A stretch of DNA of 5,096 nucleotides from an uncultured Erysipelotrichaceae bacterium (GTDB lineage Bacteria > Bacillota_I > Bacilli_A > Erysipelotrichales > Erysipelotrichaceae). Positions 1 through 5,096 of this stretch are shown piece after piece; position 1 is the stretch's first letter; the number at the start of each line of letters is the position of its first letter. Position numbers and translations under genes: made by a program. Under the pieces are notes generated by a model. That model saw only the letters and a program-made list of their open reading frames with translations. It made no database searches and was not told the origin of the DNA. The stretch lies in contig CADCPE010000171.1 in NCBI GenBank assembly GCA_902803275.1, forward strand, positions 1-5,096. Reading direction: 5' to 3'.

Positions 1-185
1 CTCTTACCGACCATCATCAGCAGACCTCTGTTGGAATGGAAATCCTTCTTGTTTGACTGCATGTGGACAGTGAGCTTGTTGATCGTTGCAGTCAGCAATG
101 CGACCTGAACTTCAACTGAACCTGTGTCACCTTCGAATCTGGCATAATCCTTGACGATCTTAGCCTTTTCTTCTTTTGTTAACAT
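1..185 (-). CDS. rpsO: 30S ribosomal protein S15, N-terminal part (cut by window edge)
   Basis: S15 is a primary binding protein of the 16S rRNA central domain and helps assemble the 30S platform. The frame starts at ATG 185-183 and stays open to the window edge, giving 61 residues of a protein that is usually about 89, so roughly the last third is missing. The start reads MLTKEEKAKIVKDYAR. It is followed by the family hallmarks DTGSVEVQVALLT (about residues 20-32), which end the first helical region, and KKDFHSNRGLLMMVGK (46-61), the conserved H-S-x-R-G-L-L rRNA-binding segment. In many S15 proteins the residue before R-G-L-L is Arg; here it is Asn53's neighbour pattern S-N-R-G. The start is fixed by an AAGGAG Shine-Dalgarno at 193-198, 7 bases upstream. 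The upstream neighbour on the same strand is malQ, an unrelated metabolic gene, and rpsO seems to have its own promoter and leader. Identity is near certain. Confidence 0.96.
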   Translation of the reverse strand, partial: MLTKEEKAKIVKDYARFEGDTGSVEVQVALLTATINKLTVHMQSNKKDFHSNRGLLMMVGK

Positions 186-258
186 CTTTTTTCTCCTTTT
201 TTTCTTTTAGATTGTAACCGGGTAAGGATTCGGAGTATTCCAAACTCAGTAACAATGC
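186..258 (-). promoter_or_regulatory. Structured rpsO 5' leader with Shine-Dalgarno; candidate S15 autoregulatory element
   Basis: Read on the minus strand, the leader can fold into an outer stem. Bases 256-252 (AUUGU) pair with 215-211 (ACAAU), then come a U-U mismatch (251/216) and ACUG (250-247) with CGGU (220-217). An inner hairpin UUUGGA (244-239) / UCCGAA (234-229) closes an AUAC loop. The internal loop contains UCCUU (228-224), which is complementary to AAGGA (198-194) inside the Shine-Dalgarno AAGGAG (198-193). The outer stem contains a G-U pair next to a G-C pair, the kind of motif S15 recognises in 16S rRNA helix 22. Known rpsO leaders in several bacteria bind S15 and repress their own translation, although their structures differ between phyla. 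The fold is seen by hand only, and the regulatory role is inferred. Confidence 0.45.
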
Positions 259-264
259 TTATTT

Positions 265-293
265 ATACTAACTTATTTGCCGCAATATTTCAA
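265..293 (-). promoter_or_regulatory. Probable sigma-70/SigA promoter for rpsO
   Basis: On the minus strand a TTGAAA -35 box (293-288, five of six consensus bases) is followed by a 17-base spacer and TAGTAT as -10 (270-265, four of six). This predicts a transcript start near 258, right at the foot of the leader stem and about 73 bases before the rpsO ATG. The promoter lies wholly in the gap between malQ and rpsO. A housekeeping promoter here would let rpsO be expressed independently of malQ. Confidence 0.5.
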
Positions 294-306
294 TAAAAAC
301 CGTGAT

Positions 307-1848
307 TTATTCGGCTGATTCTTCGCTGTTTTCCTTTTTGCTCTTATTCTTTTTGTTCTCCGGACGGCCGCGGTCAAACGAATAAGTCATCTTGGCGATC
401 TTTCTTGCCAGTTTGTCATTAAGCATCTTCCTATCGACGCGCCATTTCCAGTTGCCCATGGTGCCCGGATTGTTGATCGTCGCATCTTCTTCCAAGCCCA
501 GCCAGTCCTGGATCTGGCAGATGAAAAGATCGCTTACCGAAGACATGCCGCCGCGGATAAAGCCGATATTGTAGCCCTCTTCTTCGTTAAGACCGTAATA
601 TAGTTTGGCATATTCAAGATCTTTTTTCTTGGCATTTTTGATCCAGCCCATGATCGGCGTGTTGTCGTGAGTCGAAATATAGCAGACGCAGTTTCTTACA
701 TGATTATGCGGACAATGATAGCTCGTGCCGTCATCAGCCATGCCGAACTCAAGAACTCTCATGCCAGGGAATCCCGATTCGACAAGCAGAGCTGTAACTT
801 TTTCATCGATAATGCCCAGATCTTCCGCAATGAAATCGACATTGCTGAACCAGTTCTTGATGACATTGACAAAATCACTGGATGGCCCTTTTACCCATTT
901 GCCCCTGACGGCGGTCTTTTCTCCATAAGGAATTGACCAGTACTCTTCAAAGCCGCGGAAATGATCGATCCTTATGACATCAAAATATTTGGAAACACGA
1001 TCGATCCTCTCGATCCACCAGCGATAGCCGTTTTCCTTCATTCTGTCCCAGTTGTATAAAGGATTGCCCCATAGCTGACCGGTCTTGGAGAAGTAATCAG
1101 GCGGTACACCTGAAACATCGCTAGGCATGAGATCCGCTTCCTTTAACTGGAACTGATCAGGTTCAGCCCATATCTCGCAGGAATCCATCGCGATATAGAT
1201 AGGAAGATCACCGATGATCTTGATGCCTTTATTATTGGCATATTGCCTTAAGGCATTGTATTGCTTATGGAAAAGATACTGTAGAAACTTATAGAATTCG
1301 ATCTCCTCATGAAGCATTTCGGAATATCTTTCCATCGCTTCAGGTCTTCTGAAACGGATATCCTGATCAGGCCATTCAAGCCATGACTTCATGTCGAAGT
1401 AACCCTTTACAGCCATGAACAGCGCATAGTTATGCAGCCATGAGCCGTTTTCATAGGCGTATTTATAGAAATCATCACGGTATTTTTCTATACCGTTCCT
1501 ATATGCCTTGATGAGCAGTTTAAATCTGGTCTCATAGAGGAAACCATAATCAACACAATAGGGATCCTCTACTCTGATACCTTTAAGATCCTTCTTATCA
1601 AGCAATCCATCCTGCACAAGCAGATCCAGATCGATGAAATACGGATTGCCGGCAGCCGAAGAAAAGGACTGATATGGTGAATCGCCGTAGCTTGTAGGTC
1701 CAATCGGCAGGACCTGCCAGAAAGACTGATCGGCTTTCACAAGAAAATCCACAAAATCATATGCCGCTTTGCCCAAGGTACCGATTCCATACGGAGAAGG
1801 AAGAGACGATATAGGCATCAGGATTCCAGCACTTCTTTTAAAACTCAT
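307..1848 (-). CDS. malQ: 4-alpha-glucanotransferase (amylomaltase), GH77
   Basis: This cytoplasmic enzyme moves segments of alpha-1,4-glucan chains between maltodextrins and releases glucose, so that imported maltose and maltotriose can be used. The 513-residue length is normal for bacterial MalQ of the short type. Visible family motifs are SPYGIGTLG (18-26), GPTSYGDSPYQSFSSAAGNPY (50-70, acceptor-site region), GDLPIYIAMDS (213-223) and VSGVPPDYFSKTGQLWGNP (245-263). The catalytic set is complete: nucleophile Asp295 in RIDHFRG, acid/base Glu342 in AEDLG, and Asp395 in STHDNTP. Two features stand out. The segment INNPGTMGNWKWR (458-470) differs from the usual R-M/I-N-x-P-G/S-T-x-x-G-N-W pattern, and the C-terminus (about 497-513) is a Lys/Glu/Ser-rich tail with no recognisable domain. 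The start at ATG 1848 is supported by AAAGGAG at 1864-1858, 9 bases upstream, and by the MSFKRSAGILMPISSLPSPYG opening that is typical of the family. It is divergent from the amylase lipoprotein gene, with only 75 bp between them. Confidence 0.96.
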   Translation of the reverse strand: MSFKRSAGILMPISSLPSPYGIGTLGKAAYDFVDFLVKADQSFWQVLPIGPTSYGDSPYQSFSSAAGNPYFIDLDLLVQDGLLDKKDLKGIRVEDPYCVDYGFLYETRFKLLIKAYRNGIEKYRDDFYKYAYENGSWLHNYALFMAVKGYFDMKSWLEWPDQDIRFRRPEAMERYSEMLHEEIEFYKFLQYLFHKQYNALRQYANNKGIKIIGDLPIYIAMDSCEIWAEPDQFQLKEADLMPSDVSGVPPDYFSKTGQLWGNPLYNWDRMKENGYRWWIERIDRVSKYFDVIRIDHFRGFEEYWSIPYGEKTAVRGKWVKGPSSDFVNVIKNWFSNVDFIAEDLGIIDEKVTALLVESGFPGMRVLEFGMADDGTSYHCPHNHVRNCVCYISTHDNTPIMGWIKNAKKKDLEYAKLYYGLNEEEGYNIGFIRGGMSSVSDLFICQIQDWLGLEEDATINNPGTMGNWKWRVDRKMLNDKLARKIAKMTYSFDRGRPENKKNKSKKENSEESAE

Positions 1849-1923
1849 TTTTATGAACTCCTTTATTATTCCTATTATTATTCTAAACTAAATATTAAAA
1901 TGAAGATGAGGTAACTTGTAATT
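1849..1923. promoter_or_regulatory. Divergent AT-rich intergenic region between malQ and the GH13 gene
   Basis: These 75 bp must hold the 5' signals of both divergent genes unless promoters lie inside coding sequence. The malQ Shine-Dalgarno AAAGGAG is at 1864-1858 (minus) and a weaker GAGGT for the amylase gene is at 1908-1912 (plus, 11 bases before ATG). The best -10 candidate for malQ is TAGAAT at 1885-1880 (minus, five of six consensus bases), but no good -35 sits at the right distance. For the plus strand, TAAACT at 1884-1889 with TTTATT at 1862-1867 is a poor match. A direct repeat TTATTATTC occurs at 1863-1871 and 1875-1883. No CcpA (cre) or LacI/MalR-type operator is evident. The regulatory role is assumed from position. 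Confidence 0.4.
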
Positions 1924-3453
1924 ATGAAAAAAATACTGACCATTTTTATTATCTGTCTTCTATTCTGCGGATGTCAGAAAAACCGACAGAACAATCAGGT
2001 CGATGACAACTATCGCGTTTTCTATGAGATTTTCACCGGTTCCTTTTCCGACAGCAATAATGACGGCATAGGCGATCTTCAGGGCATCATCAACAGACTT
2101 GATTATCTGTCCGGATCAAAGAATTCACTGGGGATCGAAGGGATATGGCTTACTCCGATCTTTGCCTCGCCTTCCTATCATAAATACGATGTGATCGATT
2201 ACTATACGATCGATCCTGATTTCGGTGATCAGGATGATCTTGATGAGCTGATAAAGAAGTGTCATGAAAGAAATGTCATAGTGATCCTTGATCTGGCTAT
2301 CAACCACACTTCTTCACAGCATGAATGGTTCAGACAGTTTGAGAAAGCCCACCGGGAAAACGATACAAACAACAAGTATTACTACTATTATAATTACGAT
2401 ACCCGCTTTGAAGGCGATGCATCCTCAAGCTGGTGTGACATAAACGAGACCAACGAGATCTATGAATGCAACTTCTCATACGATATGCCGGAGCTGAACT
2501 TCGATAATCAGGAAGTAAGAGAGGAAGTATTGAATATTGCCAGATACTATCTGGAAAAAGGGATCGACGGATTCAGATTCGATGCGGCAAGATATATCTA
2601 CCTCAATCACAACGAAGATTCTGCCGACTTCTGGAAATGGTACTGCAGCGAATTGAGAAAGATCAAGGAAGATGTCTATCTTGTCGGCGAGGTTTGGACC
2701 TCTGAATATATCACCTATCAGTATATGAACGATATGAACTGCTTCAACTTCACGATGTCGCAGCCTGATGGAATGATCGCCAGAACTGCCAGATCTGAAA
2801 ACATCAATAACTTTACCAATTACGTGGTCAATTACCAGAATACGATCCGCAGTGTAAATGAAGATGCCATGGCCGTATCCTTCATCTCCAATCACGATAT
2901 GGACAGGTCGGCCGGTTATCTGCAGCTGAACAGCGGACAGGCTCAGATGGCGGCTAATCTTTATCTTCTCTCTCCTGGTTCGCCATTCATATATTACGGC
3001 GAAGAGATCGGCATGAAAGGCTCCAGAGGTTCAGCAAACACCGATGCCAACAGAAGACTTGCCATGCTGTGGGGCGACAATGATACGATCAGCGATCCTG
3101 AAGGTTCGACATACGACAGATCAAAGCAGATCAACGGCACTGTCAAGGATCAGATCAAAGACAAGAACAGTCTGCTCAACTATTACCGTGATGTAATAGG
3201 TATAAGAAACAGATATCCGCAGATCGCCAGAGGAACTTATGAAGTTCTTGATCTTGATAACAGCAATGTCGGAGGCTTTACAATCGAATACAATGGCGAA
3301 ACGACTTATCTTATCCACAACAATTCTGCTGAGGAGATAACTATCTCAACAGACAGCTACAGCAAGCTGCTTGATCATATCGGAATGAATGATGCTTCAT
3401 ACAAAAACGGAAAACTGACGATCGGAGCGATGACGTCCGTGATCCTTAAATAA
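1924..3453 (+). CDS. GH13 alpha-amylase-family glycoside hydrolase, predicted lipoprotein
   Basis: This is probably a surface-anchored alpha-glucan or maltodextrin hydrolase that supplies oligosaccharides to the adjacent MalFG importer. The N-terminus is a lipoprotein signal: MKK, a hydrophobic stretch (4-14) and lipobox FCGC with the lipidated Cys17, followed by a polar linker. The TIM barrel begins near residue 29. A Ca-site-like loop D-S-N-N-D-G-I-G-D spans 43-51. All four GH13 conserved regions are intact: DLAINH (123-128), GFRFDAAR with nucleophile Asp220 (216-223), VGEVW with acid/base Glu256 (254-258), and ISNHD with Asp325 (321-325). The fifth region reads MPELNF (188-193). MPDLN-type sequences mark the subfamily between oligo-1,6-glucosidases and neopullulanases (GH13_36-like, which includes the Thermotoga AmyA lipoprotein), so that is the tentative placement. 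Residues about 430-509 form the C-terminal beta domain. A run of five tyrosines (152-156) lies in domain B. The 509-residue length is normal. ATG 1924 is preceded by GAGGT at 11 bases. Exact substrate (amylase, maltogenic amylase or alpha-glucosidase) cannot be told from sequence. Confidence 0.92.
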   Translation: MKKILTIFIICLLFCGCQKNRQNNQVDDNYRVFYEIFTGSFSDSNNDGIGDLQGIINRLDYLSGSKNSLGIEGIWLTPIFASPSYHKYDVIDYYTIDPDFGDQDDLDELIKKCHERNVIVILDLAINHTSSQHEWFRQFEKAHRENDTNNKYYYYYNYDTRFEGDASSSWCDINETNEIYECNFSYDMPELNFDNQEVREEVLNIARYYLEKGIDGFRFDAARYIYLNHNEDSADFWKWYCSELRKIKEDVYLVGEVWTSEYITYQYMNDMNCFNFTMSQPDGMIARTARSENINNFTNYVVNYQNTIRSVNEDAMAVSFISNHDMDRSAGYLQLNSGQAQMAANLYLLSPGSPFIYYGEEIGMKGSRGSANTDANRRLAMLWGDNDTISDPEGSTYDRSKQINGTVKDQIKDKNSLLNYYRDVIGIRNRYPQIARGTYEVLDLDNSNVGGFTIEYNGETTYLIHNNSAEEITISTDSYSKLLDHIGMNDASYKNGKLTIGAMTSVILK

Positions 3454-3476
3454 ACACCATCAATTTAATGTTTCAT

Positions 3477-3540
3477 AAAAGAGATTTTTCTGATGCCTCA
3501 TTTCTGTTGCAAGACAGATCTACAGAGATCTCTTTTTTTT
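3477..3540 (+). terminator. Intrinsic terminator after the GH13 gene, with alternative stems
   Basis: About 25 bases after the GH13 stop, a hairpin AGATCT (3516-3521), loop ACAG and AGATCT (3526-3531) is followed by C and eight T residues (3533-3540), the form of a Rho-independent terminator on the plus strand. A competing longer stem pairs AAAAGAGAT (3477-3485) with ATCTCTTTT (3528-3536), enclosing 42 bases that include a CTGT/ACAG mini-stem (3504-3507 / 3514-3517). The stems are AT-rich, so strength is uncertain. Confidence 0.7.
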
Positions 3541-3573
3541 AGCAATCAATTATAATCGGCAATCAGTCTAAAC

Positions 3574-3597
3574 AAAAAGGGCAATGTCTTGCCCCTT
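3574..3597 (-). terminator. Intrinsic terminator of the malFG operon
   Basis: Read on the minus strand, a GC-rich hairpin GGGCAA (3594-3589), loop GACA and TTGCCC (3584-3579) is followed directly by TTTTTG (3578-3573). The stem can be extended outward by pairing into the T-run. It sits 27 bases beyond the malG stop, so it is the expected end of the malFG transcript. There is no T-run on the plus side, so it should act in one direction only. It is the strongest terminator in the window. Confidence 0.85.
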
Positions 3598-3623
3598 CTG
3601 TATGGTTATTTATGGTTTTAAGA

Positions 3624-4493
3624 TCATCCTTTAACAGCACCTGACATGCCTTCAACATAGAACCTCTGCATGTACAGGAATAAGGCAGCGATCGGAATGG
3701 ATATGACGACCGCTCCGGCTGCGAAGCAAGTGTACCATTGATAGATGTACTCTTTCTGAAGCATATTCCACAGACCGATAGCGACCGTGAACTGATCGGC
3801 ATTGGCTCTGCACAAAACTTTTGCAAAGACGAAGTCTACCCATGGAGCAATGAAGGAAGTCATGACCGTGTAGATGACGATCGGTTTAGCCAAAGGCATC
3901 GTGATCCTGGTGAAGACTACCCATTGTGAAGCGCCATCCATTACGGCAGCTTCATCGATCGAACGAGGGATCGTATCGAAGAAGCCCTTGGCGATCTGGA
4001 ATCCCAGACCAGTGCAGGCAGAATAGACGATGATCAAGCCCAGCCTGACCATTGAACCTTCGGTAAGGCCCATGGCTTTCAGGATGAAATACTGGGCTAC
4101 CATAGCCATGAAGCCAGGGAACAATCCGAGGATCATTGCCATATTCATGTAGGCCTTCCTGAATTTGAAGCGCATTCTGGAAAGCGAATAGGCAACCGAA
4201 AGAATGAAGAATGTGCTTGCGATACAGCAGACGATCGCGATGATCAGAGTATTCACAAACATCTTCGGGAAGTTCAGGACGTTCCTGTCCGTAAAAAGTT
4301 TGATGTAGTTGTTCAAGGTATAGCCCTGAGGCAGGAATGTGTTGGTGTATGCGCCCGGTTCTGCTCTGAAGCTGGTCAGTACGATCCAGAAGATCGGTAA
4401 GATCCAGATTATAGCCAGGGCAGCAAGCAGAAGATGCACAAGCAGATTTACGAGTCTTCTGCGCGGACTCATTTTATTCTTATCGCCCTTCAT
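3624..4493 (-). CDS. malG: Maltose/maltodextrin ABC transporter permease MalG
   Basis: This is an inner subunit of a CUT1-family importer. It forms the translocation pore with MalF and couples to the ATPase. The 289-residue protein shows about six hydrophobic segments (roughly 15-40, 79-104, 113-138, 148-168, 203-225 and 256-277). The cytoplasmic EAA loop that docks the ATPase reads E181-A-A-V-M-D-G187 through ITMP (197-200). The C-terminus FYVEGMSGAVKG is the family-typical MalG ending, which projects into the ATPase dimer. The chosen ATG at 4493 overlaps the malF stop by one base (TAATG), with GAGGAGG 10 bases upstream. A later in-frame Met8 has no such signal. malG is the last gene of the operon, followed by a terminator at 3597-3574. 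No ATPase gene follows, as is common in Gram-positive CUT1 systems served by a shared MsmK-type ATPase. The family could also be called MdxG/GanQ-like. Substrate is inferred from the MalF/MalG pair and the neighbouring maltodextrin enzymes. Confidence 0.93.
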   Translation of the reverse strand: MKGDKNKMSPRRRLVNLLVHLLLAALAIIWILPIFWIVLTSFRAEPGAYTNTFLPQGYTLNNYIKLFTDRNVLNFPKMFVNTLIIAIVCCIASTFFILSVAYSLSRMRFKFRKAYMNMAMILGLFPGFMAMVAQYFILKAMGLTEGSMVRLGLIIVYSACTGLGFQIAKGFFDTIPRSIDEAAVMDGASQWVVFTRITMPLAKPIVIYTVMTSFIAPWVDFVFAKVLCRANADQFTVAIGLWNMLQKEYIYQWYTCFAAGAVVISIPIAALFLYMQRFYVEGMSGAVKG

Positions 4494-5096
4494 TACATGA
4501 ACGCCTCCTCATTCTTATATGAACTTGAGTTTCTGTAAGTTATCAGCGTGACGACTGTCAGGATGACGAATGTCAGGATGCCGATTACAGAACCCAGGTT
4601 GTAGTACTGCTGGTCTACGGTCAGCTTATACAGCCAGGTTACAAGCAGATCGGTCTGACCTGCGGTATCACCAACATATGTAGGACCGCCGTTAGACAGC
4701 AGATAGATGACATTGAAGTTGTTGATGTTGCCGACGAAGCTTGCGATCAGATAAGGCGTCGTGACAAAAAGCATGTACGGAAGTGTGATCCTGAAGAAGA
4801 TCTTAACCGGACCGGCACCATCCATCTTGGCAGCTTCATACAATTCCGCCGGAATGTTCTGCAGGATACCTGTGACCTGCAGCATCGTATAAGGGATACC
4901 AACCCACAGGTTGATCAGAATGATCGTGATCTTAGCCAGATTGGCATTCTGCCAGAATGGAATAGATTCTCTGATCAGGCCCAGATTCTTAAGCAGGACG
5001 TTGATCGCGCCTGAAGGCTGAAGCATGATGTTCATGATCATCAGTGTGACAAACTGCGGTACCGCAATAGAGAGCACGAAGCAGAACCTCCAGAAA
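4493..5096 (-). CDS. malF: Maltose/maltodextrin ABC transporter permease MalF, C-terminal part (cut by window edge)
   Basis: This is the partner permease of MalG in the CUT1 maltodextrin importer. The frame is open from the right edge (first whole codon at 5095-5093) to TAA 4495-4493 and gives 200 residues. Bacterial MalF proteins are usually 430-500 residues, so more than half is outside. The visible sequence begins FWRFCFVLSIAVPQF, which resembles the conserved MalF segment F-W-R-x-x-F-V-L-x-x-A-V/I-P. Numbering from that Phe, the EAA loop is ELYEAAKMDG (84-93) to TLP (104-106), and it is followed by the MalF signature FNVIYLLSNGGP (127-138) and TDLLVTWLYKLT (148-159). Hydrophobic segments lie near 1-25, 52-74, 107-125 and 168-187. 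It is expressed with malG, which it overlaps by one base. The operon promoter, and probably a malE-like binding-protein gene, lie beyond the right edge. The GTG at 5077 should not be taken as the start, because homologous sequence continues upstream of it. Confidence 0.93.
   Translation of the reverse strand, partial: FWRFCFVLSIAVPQFVTLMIMNIMLQPSGAINVLLKNLGLIRESIPFWQNANLAKITIILINLWVGIPYTMLQVTGILQNIPAELYEAAKMDGAGPVKIFFRITLPYMLFVTTPYLIASFVGNINNFNVIYLLSNGGPTYVGDTAGQTDLLVTWLYKLTVDQQYYNLGSVIGILTFVILTVVTLITYRNSSSYKNEEAFM
4504..4510 (-). promoter_or_regulatory. Ribosome binding site of malG inside the end of malF
   Basis: GAGGAGG on the minus strand lies within the last malF codons, 10 bases before the malG ATG. 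Together with the TAATG stop/start overlap at 4495-4491 this points to translational coupling of the two permease subunits, and it decides the malG start. Confidence 0.8.

Noticed and set aside
296..318. Possible terminator at the end of malQ (AGCCG / CGGTT stem followed by T-rich sequence)
   Set aside because: It has only five pairs including a G-U, a nine-base loop, an interrupted T-run and overlap with the stop codon and near the rpsO -35 box. Too weak to call.
667..936. Plus-strand 89-codon open frame inside malQ
   Set aside because: It is the antisense shadow of a well-conserved part of malQ, with no ribosome binding site and no recognisable protein features.
1900..1914. Four-codon mini-ORF (M-K-M-R-stop) just before the GH13 gene
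   Set aside because: It has no ribosome binding site and its sequence overlaps the GH13 Shine-Dalgarno. Short ATG-stop runs are expected by chance.
2476..2895. Minus-strand 139-codon open frame inside the GH13 gene
   Set aside because: It lies opposite the catalytic core of a conserved enzyme. The translation is Ile/Val/Asp-rich without motifs, as expected for the complement of GATC-rich codons.
3541..3573. Possible promoter-like TATAAT (3551-3556) between the two terminators
   Set aside because: There is no -35 partner that matches, no gene downstream on the plus strand, and malG is convergent. Most likely chance in AT-rich DNA.
5075..5077. GTG start codon for malF with an upstream GGAGG
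   Set aside because: The reading frame stays open to the window edge, and the residues before the GTG (FWRFCF) fit the MalF family. The GGAGG is part of the Trp-Arg codons, so the gene is simply cut by the window.
1..5096. CRISPR arrays, tRNA genes, insertion sequences or phage remnants
   Set aside because: Reading through both strands showed no spaced repeats, no tRNA-like cloverleaf segments and no transposase or integrase motifs. The genes fill the window almost completely.

Overview
This looks like a chromosomal segment from a low-to-moderate GC Bacillota (Firmicutes) genome. Every visible gene start has a strong purine-rich Shine-Dalgarno (SD) sequence, apart from a weaker one on the amylase gene. 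The ribosomal protein S15 and the maltodextrin proteins are of Gram-positive type. An Erysipelotrichia-like bacterium of the gut or oral cavity would fit, but that is a guess from the style of the proteins and not a placement.

Layout: (1) The left edge holds the first 61 codons of rpsO (S15) on the minus strand, with a short structured leader and a plausible promoter. (2) malQ, a complete 4-alpha-glucanotransferase gene, lies upstream of rpsO on the same strand (307-1848). (3) A 75-bp AT-rich divergent intergenic region separates malQ from a plus-strand gene (1924-3453) for a GH13 alpha-amylase-family lipoprotein. (4) A 170-bp convergent intergenic region holds two terminator-like hairpins, one for each direction. 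(5) The right part holds malG (complete) and malF (C-terminal 200 residues, cut by the window edge) on the minus strand. These are the two membrane permeases of a maltose/maltodextrin ABC importer, and their genes overlap by one base.

Functionally, four of the five genes form a maltodextrin-use locus. A surface-anchored GH13 enzyme probably trims alpha-glucans or maltodextrins outside the membrane. MalF/MalG would import the oligosaccharides, presumably with a MalE-like binding protein encoded beyond the right edge and an MsmK/MalK-type ATPase encoded elsewhere. Cytoplasmic MalQ would then rearrange the imported chains. No regulator, binding protein or ATPase gene is in the window.

Most of the window is ordinary. 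The items most worth a second look are the rpsO leader, which can be drawn as a two-part stem whose internal loop is complementary to the rpsO SD sequence (a candidate S15 autoregulatory site), a roughly fourfold excess of GATC tetranucleotides, a locally variant loop in MalQ, and a pair of mutually exclusive hairpins after the amylase gene.
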